Both the position numbers and the translations under genes were made by a program. Below the pieces are notes generated by a model. The model was not told the DNA's origin. It worked only from the letters and a program-made list of their open reading frames with translations, and ran no database searches. Positions 11,236 through 21,247 of a stretch of 64,000 nt of DNA are shown piece after piece (position 1 is the first letter of the stretch; every line of letters begins with the position of its first letter). Origin of the DNA: Emiliania huxleyi CCMP1516 (taxonomy: Eukaryota > Haptophyta > Isochrysidales > Noelaerhabdaceae). The stretch spans positions 155,499 to 219,498 of the forward strand of contig NW_005198243.1 of the NCBI RefSeq assembly GCF_000372725.1, in the 5' to 3' direction.

Positions 11236-11559
11236 GGCCGCGGCTCGAGCCAGCAGCTTTTGGCTGCGGGATCGAATCGCGGAAGGCACATGCCCTCGCG
11301 GAGCGACGCGGGTCGCGCAGCGCGCGCGTGTGCGAAATGCGACAACAGACGACAGACGACTGACGACAGACGCCTGAGCGCTGAACGGCTGAACGACCGT
11401 CGCCGCAATCGCCACCGCCGCCATTTTGACGAGCAGCGCGAGCGCGCTCGTCGGCGGCCAGCCGTCGCGGGCCGGGCCGAGCCCGGCCTCGGCCGGCCGC
11501 GCCGCCGCGGCAGGCCCGGAGGCCAGCATGGCGGCCGACCAGCTGATAAGGAGTCAGGC

Positions 11560-11668
11560 GCGCACCGGCACTGCACTAACACAGGTACACCACGGGAGCC
11601 GCCTAAGCGACTCCTGCGAGGGCGGCGAGGCACTTAGCTCCGTGCACCCGCCCGCCCCCGCCACAGGC
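11560..11668 (+). repeat. Dispersed repeat family C, copy 1
   Basis: Shares CGCGCAC(T/C)GGCACT..ACTAACACAGGTACACCAC, GGAGCCGCCT(A/T)AGCGACTC and GGCACTTAGCTCCGTGCAC with 16813-16925. Related copies lie at 43070-43170 and 61555-61595, with an antisense, internally duplicated copy at 36590-36765. No conserved frame. Confidence 0.7.
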
Positions 11669-11669
11669 A

Positions 11670-11950
11670 AGCTCATTCACAACCTGCTCTGCGATTGCCG
11701 TGTGAAGAACGACTGAGATACGCCGCTTCTGCAGCCCCAGCCAATTCTTAGTGGTCCAAGTCACCTCATCGAGGTACTGGGCCCGCGTCAGCTTGTTCTG
11801 TAGCACGTCCGCCGCCTTCCGGAGGATCTCACGGACCCCCTTTCCATCTCTTTCCGAACCCGCCGAACGATTCGAACAGCAGCAGCTGCACTTCAACGCC
11901 CTTGTCTTCCCTGGCGTAGCGGTAGTCCCCGCTGTAGGACGGTATGCGGC
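11670..11950 (-). pseudogene. Retroelement-like ORF fragment, frame-broken
   Basis: One minus-strand frame gives SYSGDYRYAREDKGVEVQLL and LFESFGGFGK. After a shift near 11850 another gives GVREILRKAADVLQNKLTRA, QYLDEVTWTTKNWLGLQKRR and ISVVLHTAIAEQVVNELA. The arrangement (YR..KG-E..LL-FE-FGG, then W....W....Q-RIS-H-A-A) resembles the C-terminal part of reverse-transcriptase-bearing ORFs common in algal genomes; this is from memory of the pattern, not a search. The 3' end runs into family C repeat. Without the frame break it could instead be two exons of an unknown gene. Confidence 0.35.
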
Positions 11951-12039
11951 GGTCGCCGCCCACCACCCTGCCCCCCTGGTATGCCAGCGTCCGGTCCCTT
12001 GCCCTCTCTCGCCCTTGCTCTTCCTCTCCCCCTCCATGC

Positions 12040-12625
12040 CGCTCCCCCCGTACCCCTCCCCCCCCCCCCCCCTCCTTCCCTCTCCGGGATGAGATGCGCA
12101 CTGCTGTCCCTGGAGGGGGGTCGGGTGGTGAGGGCATTGATTGGATCATCGTGTTATTCGCGGTCACCCACGGACGATCGCTGGAGTGGGCCGAAGGACA
12201 GAGAGGCTTGCTTGTGTGGGGGCGCGTGGGCGCCCACTCAGGCTCGGCCTCCGTTGTCTCAGCCTTCAGTTCACCTCTCCTAGCGCCCGGTTTGGTGTGG
12301 TGACCTTCATTTCGGGGTCGAAGGTGCTGCACACACTTGCCCCCTGGTGTTCTGGCACGACTTCGGGTTCGGCGCGTTCTCCATAGGAGTTCGGGTGTTT
12401 TTCTTTTTTTGGAATTCTTTTTGGGACCATTATGATTTCGCTAGTACAGGCCGTTTGTCGTACAGGCCGTCTATCTCTCCAGGCCTTTTGTCTCCTGTCA
12501 CAAGACTCTCGGCCGACATGCTCTCTCTAGGCCGTTTGTCTCTTATTACGAGGCATTCGGCTGACATGATCTCATCTTCTCTCTAGGGCTCCATCGGGGC
12601 GCCCGAGGAGGAGGCGCCCGACGTG
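12040..12625. other. No gene seen; short internal repeats
   Basis: C- and G-rich runs at 12015-12125, then a patch with AGGCCGTTTGTC and CGGC(C/T)GACATG occurring twice each (12440-12590) in a T-rich context. This patch directly follows the 3' end of the minus-strand gene beginning at 13930. Confidence 0.4.
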
Positions 12626-12629
12626 CAGC

Positions 12630-13930
12630 TTATCGGTGCATGGTCGCTCCAGCGCGGGGCGCGGGCGGAAACATCAGCACCTGGTAGCGGTTGAGTGCGC
12701 GAGTGATGTCTTCTCGCCGCTGCTCCCCGCTGAGGTGGCAGAGGAAGAAGCCGCAGAGGGGCGGGTGCGGCCACGGCCCCTCGCTCCACTCTCGGAAGCG
12801 GTCGTAGTGCTTGGTGTACGCAGCTGAGCCGTCGGGGGCGCGCGCGGCGAGCTTGCGCACGACATACGCATACGACTGCACCGCCTGCGACCAACGGTTG
12901 ACGGGTGGGAGAGAAGCGCGGGGCAGCGTTGGCTGCAGGCATTGTGTTTCGGCGCCTGGGTCAGCTCGGTCGTCTTCTCCCACTTCGGGTAGGAGACTCG
13001 GATCAAGTCCCCAGGCTCGAGCTCGACCTGAGGAAATGAAACAGTTATTGATGAACGGAACGGATGGGCGTGTGAGGCGTGGCCGTGTGCGCGGTTGGCG
13101 AGTTGAGGGATGAGGTACACACCGGGCAAGGTTCAAGCCGTCTATACGGTACTCTCCCACGGAAGGTGCAGTGAGGGTGAGCAGACCTCTTTCCCTTGGT
13201 AGGTGAACTTGTCGCCAGGCTGCGGGACGTAGAGGAAGCTCGCGCCGAGCGGGATGGCGATCCACCTTCCGGAGGGGGAGGTTGAAAACCGCATGACGCC
13301 GCCGTCGCGCGTCGAGAAGAGCGTCAGGCAGGTCCCGGCGCAGCTGGCGTCGGTGGTGCGGTTGCCGTTGCCCTTGAACCCGAGCAACCCATCCCATTCG
13401 ACGTTGGGGTTGCGTCTCCACTCGACATCGTCGAGGGTAATCAGAGTCTCTGGAGCGATGTTGAACTCCATCCAAAGCAGCCCCCGCAGCTCCTCTGGGC
13501 ACAGGTTGTGCTCCTCCGCCACTCCAAGCATCACCGGCACAAAGGCTTCGGGAGAGGCGACGTCGACGGTGTGCATCCCCGGGCAGCACAGGCAGCAGCC
13601 GATCGGCGCGCAGCAGCTCAGCGAGCGCGGGTACATGACGGAGAGGCAAAAGAGCGGGTTCCACGGAGAGTCGAGCCAGCCGAGCTGAGGCATGCTCAGC
13701 TCGAGAGGAGGCTTGGCTTCGACATCCCACCTCTCGAGCCGCCCGTCGAACTCGCGGCTCCACTTGCTGGGCTCGCGCGCCCAGTGCTCCGCTATGATGG
13801 CGTCATAGGAGCCGAGCCCGCACGGCCCGCAGCAATACGTGTGCGCCTTTGGCACACTACCAGGACAGCACACAAGCGGGCCTCCCACCAGCTCGCGGTC
13901 AACGTGTATTTGCGACTTTGTGGCTTCCAT
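12630..13930 (-). CDS. Cysteine-containing protein of unknown function
   Basis: ATG at 13930 opens MEATKSQIHVDRELVGGPLV. A cysteine-rich stretch (HTYCCGPCGLGSYDAI, later CCAPIGCCLCCPG) is followed by WDGLLGFKGNGNRTTDASCA and RWIAIPLGASFLYVPQPGDK. After an intron (about 13190-13030, acceptor TTTCCTCAG) comes VELEPGDLIRVSYPKWEKTT. After a second short intron comes NRWSQAVQSYAYVVRKLAAR, and the last exon ends at TAA 12630-12632 (ALNRYQVLMFPPAPRAG). The exon chain keeps a single natural reading frame. I do not recognise a family, and no membrane segment or signal peptide is evident. Confidence 0.6.
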
Positions 13931-13934
13931 GACA

Positions 13935-15110
13935 GCACAGCCGTCGGCGATGGGTGCTCCCTATCCGCGTGAATCTTGGACGCGCCTCGATGCACACGAT
14001 AACACACACGGCGTCGGAGTCTTTTGCGGGGTATGGTATGGTTGCCCAAATGGGTCGACGATGAACGGTGACGAAACCCACCCCACCACACTGAAAGACT
14101 ACCGGTCAGATGACGACACACTCCCAGACGCCCGCCGATGAAGCCGGGTCGCCATTGCGTCTCCTGCCCTGGTGCTGTGCTGTGCGCCGTACCCCGTGAG
14201 AGAGAGAGAGAGAGAGAGAGAGTCGGAAAATGCAGCGACAAAAGTGATGATCCAGAAGATAGACGTGGAGTGTGCAAACGCAAATGGATTTCTGTTCGTG
14301 CCAAACCCTAATGCAGTACGACGTCACATGGCCACGAAAGGAGGGGGGTTCGATCTGGCGACGGAGGACTGTGGGCCATCGCGGGGACGGCCCGCCGGAG
14401 GCGGGCTCGATTGATCCGGATGGTCACACCCGGTGGGAGGCACCGAGGCGTCGCGGGGACGCTCTTCTGTTCAGTCGACGCTCGTCGTCCACTGAGAACT
14501 CAGTGGTTGTCACCACTTTGTATTCTTTAATATTAACCTTGCGAACTCGTCCCCCCCGGCAGGGCTATGCAACTGTGACCAGTGTGTGCTGTCTACGCCT
14601 GAACCAGGTGTCAAATCTGCCGATGCGTGACCTGCGTGGGCTGCTCTGTGAGGGGTCCAGGCATTGTCCGACGGGTAGGGGGTCTGTGCCCGGGCGGTGT
14701 CCGGTGCGGAGTCTCTCTCTGATCCCGCCTGTGGTGTTGGGTGCGAGGTCGTGGAAGCTTCGATCCCAAGGGGGGGAGCTGATCCCACTCGGTAACCAAC
14801 TCTCAGGGGCAGTAGGTGGGCGGGCTTCAAGCGCGCTCATCTCGATCGTCAAGGCGTCGCTACGCGCGGTCTTCCGCGGGGGGAGCTTCGTCGACGGGTG
14901 CGGGAGCGCAGCGCAGACAGTGCTGCGGCGATGCCTCCGGCTGTTTGCGGCGGGCGGCTTGCTGCTCGCGGCGATGGCGAAAAACTCGTCTCGTGGCACA
15001 CCAAGGGCTTATGCTCTGTCGAGACGTGAGGCGTATGCGCCAGGAGGGGAGGGCGCATGCGTAACGACGCTGCTAGAGATGCCTTTCGGGGCCCAGAGAT
15101 AAAACTTCTG
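13935..15110. other. No confident gene
   Basis: A GA microsatellite (14198-14222) and a GC-rich stretch with open frames on both strands (14530-15100) that lack domains or splice support. The region separates two minus-strand genes. Confidence 0.35.
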
Positions 15111-15119
15111 ATGCCATGC

Positions 15120-15262
15120 GTGACCTAGTAGTGTCCCCAGCTATGGGCGTGTCCACGTTGGAGCCAGGTGTGGTGTGGACGCGAGAATAGCTCCGCCGTT
15201 CATGGAGGCAACCGATGCGAGTCGACTGGTGTGTGTCGTCGTGGTTTCGTATCAAGAATTCT
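15120..15262 (-). mobile_element. Dispersed element E, copy 1
   Basis: About 138 bp nearly identical, in inverted orientation, to 24949-25087, which lies in an insertion with an 11-bp target duplication. Shared core pieces: GTGTCCCCAGCTATGGGCGT, CCGTTCATGGAGGC and GTCGTCGTGGTTTCGTATC. No coding frame is conserved. Confidence 0.8.
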
Positions 15263-15469
15263 CTCTCTCTCGTACCCCGTACCGGCGAATCGTACCACAT
15301 ATTAGCTGTATCTCCGCCTCTGCGCCACCGACCGACTTTTGCTAAAACGCCTCTCTCTGTACGTGACGGATGGCACCCGCACGCTCCAAAACCAAATGCG
15401 TATCCGACCACAAAACGTCGACCCGTCATGTGCACGTGCCCGACACGCCCCGATTTGTTAGGCACGCCA

Positions 15470-15625
15470 ATCAGGTAAGGTAAGGTAAGGTAAGGACTCT
15501 TTAAGGTAAACTTCTCCGCACACACACGAGGTGGTGGGGCAAGGGGGGGCGACCCTCGCGTCTCCACGTCTAACGACAGGAGCCCCACGGCATTCAAAGT
15601 GCAAGGCCCAGTGCGCGTGCTGTAA
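15470..15625 (-). mobile_element. Dispersed intron-forming element I, copy 2
   Basis: Starts with GGTAAGGTAAGGTAAGG on the plus strand (CCTTACCTTACC on the minus strand) and carries the family core CCCCACGGCATTCAAAGTGC. It lies just 3' of the glycosyltransferase gene on the same strand. Whether it is spliced here is unknown. Confidence 0.75.
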
Positions 15626-15674
15626 CTCCAATGCGTCTCTACTCTGCCCGGGCGCAACCCCAACTGGGCCCAAT

Positions 15675-16583
15675 TCAGGACCATCCACGCGGCAAGGCGA
15701 TGGTTTGAACACTCCGATTTGGGCACGGCTCGAGTATGCGCCCCATCTCGTGCTGCGCCTGGGACGTGAAAGGCAGCGTGCCTTTTGGCCGGGGCGCCTT
15801 CCAATCTACTAGCGCCAGGAGCCGCGTGTACGCCGGAGCAAAGCTCGGGGCCTCCCCAGCCGCGAAGTCCTCGCGTTTGCGGGACGCCAGGGCTGCGGCT
15901 TCGAGCGTGGTGGAGAAGTGATCAAATGCGCCCACGTTCAGGCAACGTTGGCGGGACTGGCCGCCCATAGACTGGCCGCGCACCACCGCGGTGTGCGCCG
16001 TCACGAAGCGCGGCACTTGGCCGTTAATACGCGAACGCAGCAGAGTGAGCTTGGCGGCAACCCCTCCAATGCGGCGCCGGAGAGTCGAGCAGACTGGGAA
16101 TTGCTCGAAAAGGCTGGTGGCATGCGTCACCTTGCGCATGCCGATGAGCCCCTGGGCCAGGCGGTCGCTCATGCGACCGCATGCCGCGCTCAAGCGCGTC
16201 TGCTTGAGCATCTGCGCCACGTTACAGGGCCAGGTGAAGAACTCGTCAACATCAGCCCAGATGAGCCAAGCATCCTCTGGCAACAAGCCAAGAAACGTGT
16301 TCACCCCATTACGGAGTCGCGCCGCGAGCCCAGAGCTGTTCATCCCTCGCTCCAGAACAGTCACATTGCGAACCTGGTGAGCTGCGAGGGCCTCTAGCGC
16401 CAGCTCAAGCTCACGGTCGCTCTGGGATGGCTCAAGGTGCACAGAAGCATGTGTCGCCAAACGCACGCCCTGCTCCATGTAGTGGCCCAGCCAGTGGCGT
16501 AGAAGCGCGTGACTCTGCGCACTTGCCTGCGTCCAGAGGTATGTGTGGTCGGCAAGCCCACCAAGGCCGCAGGCGCCGACCAT
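15675..16583 (-). CDS. Glycosyltransferase, GT92/GT2-like
   Basis: A single 302-codon exon from ATG 16583. Motifs: LADHTYLWTQASAQSHALLR (acceptor-region start seen in GT92-like proteins), HWLGHYMEQGV, NTFLGLLPEDAWLIWADVDE followed by FF. The DVD of the last block is the expected metal/nucleotide-sugar-binding DxD equivalent. Later FVTAHTAVV and LNVGAFDHFSTTLEAA (HF typical near the family C-terminus). It should transfer a sugar from a nucleotide sugar, probably in the Golgi. No signal anchor is visible, so a short 5' exon may be missing. Acceptor and sugar are unknown. Confidence 0.65.
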   Translation of the reverse strand: MVGACGLGGLADHTYLWTQASAQSHALLRHWLGHYMEQGVRLATHASVHLEPSQSDRELELALEALAAHQVRNVTVLERGMNSSGLAARLRNGVNTFLGLLPEDAWLIWADVDEFFTWPCNVAQMLKQTRLSAACGRMSDRLAQGLIGMRKVTHATSLFEQFPVCSTLRRRIGGVAAKLTLLRSRINGQVPRFVTAHTAVVRGQSMGGQSRQRCLNVGAFDHFSTTLEAAALASRKREDFAAGEAPSFAPAYTRLLALVDWKAPRPKGTLPFTSQAQHEMGRILEPCPNRSVQTIALPRGWS

Positions 16584-16744
16584 GCGCCCCGCGGTTGGGC
16601 TTGACGCGTGATTACCCGCGTAAAGGTGCTAAGAGCCAAGAGCCGCCGCCCGGCGGACTTATTCAAAAACGCCGTGCCGCCGTACCGCCGCTCCTACCTG
16701 GCGGCTCAGCGGTACAGTGCCGCGCTGTGGTGGGCCGCGTTGTT

Positions 16745-16925
16745 GCCGCCGAAAGAAAGAAGAATTTTAGAAGGAAGAATTTTGCCGACATTCCTTCACA
16801 AAATTGGGCAAGGGACTGGCGCGCACTGGCACTAACACAGGTACACCACTGGAGCCGCCTTAGCGACTCACGGCGAGGCACTTAGCTCCGTGCACTCGAC
16901 CGCCCTCGCCGCTGGCAAGCTCATT
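16745..16925 (+). repeat. Dispersed repeat family C, copy 2 (longest)
   Basis: Begins in an A-rich patch (GAAAGAAGAATTTTAGAAGG), then GGGCAAGGGACTGGCGCGCA, ACTAACACAGGTACACCAC and CTTAGCTCCGTGCAC. The part up to ACTAACACAGG matches 61500-61595, and the rest matches 11560-11668. Family F follows directly. Confidence 0.7.
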
Positions 16926-17091
16926 CAGCCGCTCGCGGTTCGTACGCCCGCTTGCGGGTTCGAGTGGCGGGCTATCCCGCTTGCGGGATGGCTTAGCGGG
17001 TTCGAGCCGTCACACATTGGCTGCCGGGGTGTGCCGAGGGGGGGCTGGGTGGGCGGTAAGCCGTCATTGCCCGGCGCTGCTTGCACACCCC
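16926..17091 (+). repeat. Dispersed repeat family F, copy 1
   Basis: About 165 bp, nearly identical to 20782-20946 in the same orientation. It contains TGGCTTAGCGGG and GGTTCGAGCC, which resemble tRNA-type A and B boxes but are almost adjacent, and a short palindrome CCCGCTTGCGGG. It could be a tRNA-derived SINE fragment; no tRNA fold is apparent. Confidence 0.7.
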
Positions 17092-17348
17092 CACCGCCTC
17101 CTACGCGGACCGACTCGACGGTGACTCTGCTGCACGCCGTTTCAGAAATTTTCTCAGCGTGAGCGAGACGTGGAAGAGTGCCACCGTCGGGTAGGACGGG
17201 TCGGCCCGGAGTATCAGAGTGTAGCCGTCGTGGTCGCGGCGAGCAGCGCCGGCCACTCCGGCGCCGCGTCGGCAACGTGGGAGCATGTCCCACCGCCACT
17301 TCGCGGTCGCAGCGCTGTTGTCGCCCAAAACGCCGCTACGTACCTCGG

Positions 17349-18375
17349 CAGGGGCGGCGACCCCCCCATCTACAGATGATATGCGCATCTTGAGATAATA
17401 TGCATCTAAGATGCACCTACTTGGACTGCACACTGTCTTGCCTATGATCGAGCATCTCTAGATGGTTTTTTCAACTAAAATGCCGGAGCATCCCTCGGAG
17501 AGTATTCTCGTATTACTAGCTCCGAGTAGAGGGTGCGTTCTGCTGCTAGGGGAGGAAACCCGGAGCGCGGAGCTATCCCTCGGAGACCCGTGTTATGGCC
17601 CTGCGACCGCGCACCCCCCAGGGCTAGGGCTCTCTAGCCCGTAACCCGATACCGATCATCCGGCCCGCTGGGTGCGCTTCTCAGCGCTCCCCGGCCCTGG
17701 ATGTGAGGTTAATGACCGCACTCCAAGTGCTCCAAGCATCCTGGGATGCTCGAATCATCTGAAGCTGCTTCGCATCCCAACATGCTTGGCATTTCGAATG
17801 ATTAAAATGCAAGTTAAATGAGACAGACCTGAGCGATATGTGTGAGCCCTTGGATCAAAGTTGGAATGGAGACTGTGAATCTATGCTAGTTTCAGTTGCC
17901 ATGCTAAGTCGTAAGTGAGATGTGACTAACTGCTCTGTCGTCTGTGGAATACTACGGATGGTTATGGAACTGGGTCTGGGAGCCAGTGAGTGATGGTGGG
18001 GGGCACTTAGCCCTTGTGCTAATGCTGACTGTACTACATGGACGGTTGCGGTTGCCTATGTGTAAGACTGGCTTTTATTTTGGGTTTCTGGGTTCGGCAA
18101 AAGAACTCCGACACTGTCGATCGAAAATATTGGAAAAATCCGACAAGAGGGTATCATCTCGGCACACTTGTGCGTATGAAGACGACTGCAGTATTTGAGA
18201 TGTCACGCGCTATCAAAAGACGCGGGGCACCATCTAAAGATGATTAAAATCTTCTTGGAGAACCAAATCATAGTGGAGACACCCGGTGTCCTTAGGCGAT
18301 GGAAAACGCATCCTAGATGGCGTTTGGCATCTAGGATGCGCATATCATCTGTAGATGGCGGGGTCGCCGCCCCTG
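17349..18375. mobile_element. About 1-kb element with terminal inverted repeats
   Basis: The 41-bp outer sequence at 17349-17389 matches the inverted 18335-18375 at about 40 positions (CAGGGGCGGCGACCCC, CATCTACAGATGATATGCGC). Weaker similarity extends on both sides. The interior (about 17400-18330) is visibly less GC-rich than its surroundings and contains a family A copy. No transposase-like frame was found; the longest plus frame (17944-18198, about 84 codons) has no domain I know. This fits a non-autonomous DNA transposon. Target-site duplications were not identified. Confidence 0.6.
17497..17745 (+). repeat. Dispersed repeat family A, copy 2
   Basis: Matches copy 1 (101-330) along its length, from CTAGCTCCGAGTAGAGGGTG to GCACTCCAAGTGCTCCAAG. 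It lies inside the 17349-18375 element. Confidence 0.75.
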
Positions 18376-18414
18376 ACGCCTTTTCGGGCAAAACATCAAG
18401 CTGCATGTCGGTTT

Positions 18415-18467
18415 CGACTTGACGGCGGCATGGAGGCATCACGTCTCGCCATGCCGCCGTCAAGTCG
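18415..18467. other. Perfect 19-bp hairpin
   Basis: CGACTTGACGGCGGCATGG and its exact reverse complement are separated by 15 nt. It sits 40 bp outside the right end of the inverted-repeat element and about 80 bp from the duplicated actin segment. The role is unknown: a terminator, a foldback relic or the tip of another element. Confidence 0.6.
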
Positions 18468-18550
18468 CAGCCAGTCTGCGGCGATACCGATTACAGCGCT
18501 CAGAAAAAGGTACAGCGAGCTTTTCAGAGTCAAGCGATTGCTCGGGTGCT

Positions 18551-20164
<1,614 letters not shown>

Positions 20165-20364
20165 TAGACTGAGATGAGACCGCCAGTGGAGTTGGGAGCC
20201 CACCGTGCACCGCGCTGCGAGCCCGTCGTGTCCCTTGTCAGGAGCAGGAGAGCCCCACCTGTCCCCCTGATCGTCCTTCCAAAATCCTGCTCGTGCAGGT
20301 GGGGACCCTGTCCTCGTCCCATCCCTCTTTGGCGTGTCGGTTTTCTTTCTTTCTTTTTTTCGAA
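20165..20364. mobile_element. 200-bp insertion in the left actin arm with 5-bp target duplication
   Basis: The right arm reads straight through AGACTCGAACAGAAG (near 24905-24920 on the complement). Here the same sequence is split after TCGAA, and about 195 bp plus a second TCGAA (20360-20364) is inserted. The insert contains a CT-rich tail (CCCATCCCTCTTTGGCG, TTTTCTTTCTTTC) related to 2780-2840. The two arms act as filled and empty sites. Confidence 0.8.
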
Positions 20365-20365
20365 C

Positions 20366-20450
20366 AGAAGAAACTTCCCGGCATACATCTCACACAGGGC
20401 GCGGGGCGAGCCACATCATCACTGGCTCGCGGCAATAGGGACACTCTCGC
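20366..20450 (-). pseudogene. 3' fragment of a RING-type gene
   Basis: The minus strand encodes RECPYCREPVMMWLAPRPV plus stop, identical to the end of the RING-type gene at 24500-24880. It then loses similarity, so the upstream half of the zinc-binding domain is absent. It is a by-product of the inverted duplication rather than a working gene. Confidence 0.75.
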
Positions 20451-21060
20451 GTGTAGAGCTGTACAGGTATGGTTCTTGCACTTCTGCAAGATAACAGAAG
20501 ACCGCTCCAGTACAACTCTACCTGCGCTCTACAGTCAGGGGCACCCCCTGGGTGGGGGCCGGCGATTCCCATGCCGGCTCTCCGCCACAACCCCCGCCGG
20601 GAGGGAATCCCTGCTCACAGAAAAGGGCTTCGAGCCCTGTCTCGCGCACGCCCCTGGCGGGCGCCGCGGACCAGTTCCGCGAGCGCTCGTCAGCGGGTGG
20701 TGTGCGGTTCTTGCCGTAGTTCCTCTTCGGTCGCCTAGCCCCGGCGCCGTCTGTCGGACGCCTGCGTGTCACGAGTGCGAGCCGCTCGCGGTTCGTACAC
20801 CCGCTTGCGGGTTCGAGTGGCGGGCCATCCCGCTTGCGGGATGGCTTAGCGGGTTCGAGCCGTCACACATTGGCTGCCGGGGTGTGCCGAGGGGGGGCTG
20901 GGTGGGCGGTAGGCCGTCATTGCCCGGCGCTGCTTGCAGCGCTCTGGGTGGTAGTGGCGGCGCTCCAAGAGTGGTGCTCTTGGGAAGAGGTTCCTCCTTT
21001 CCGCTCCCCCCCCGCAAGGCGCGAGACACACACAGTCTACATCCTCTGTATGTATGTAGG
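20451..21060. other. No gene seen; family F copy 2 at 20782-20946
   Basis: Apart from the second family F copy (same orientation as the one at 16926), this holds GC-rich sequence without a supported exon. Confidence 0.4.
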
Positions 21061-21061
21061 A

Positions 21062-21135
21062 AGTGAAGAACAGTCAGGCTCGGACTGGACACCAACGCGG
21101 TATGGGTGGACGCGGGACAGATGATGACGACACGC
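21062..21135 (+). repeat. Dispersed repeat family D, copy 1
   Basis: GTGAAGAACAGTCAGGCTCG, CCAACGCGGTATGGGTGGAC and GGGACAGATGATGACGA recur inverted at about 36770-36836. Short and non-coding. Confidence 0.75.
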
Positions 21136-21247
21136 ACGAACGACACACAGACACAAACAAGCTCACAAGACACACATCCTCTACCGCAGCCCCCCCATCC
21201 CTCCCAAGGAGCCGGAACCCATCCCCCCTGACCCACTTCGTCCGTCG

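Noticed and set aside
16926..17091. tRNA gene
   Set aside because: A- and B-box-like strings are present but almost touching, and no cloverleaf with a 7-bp acceptor stem can be drawn.
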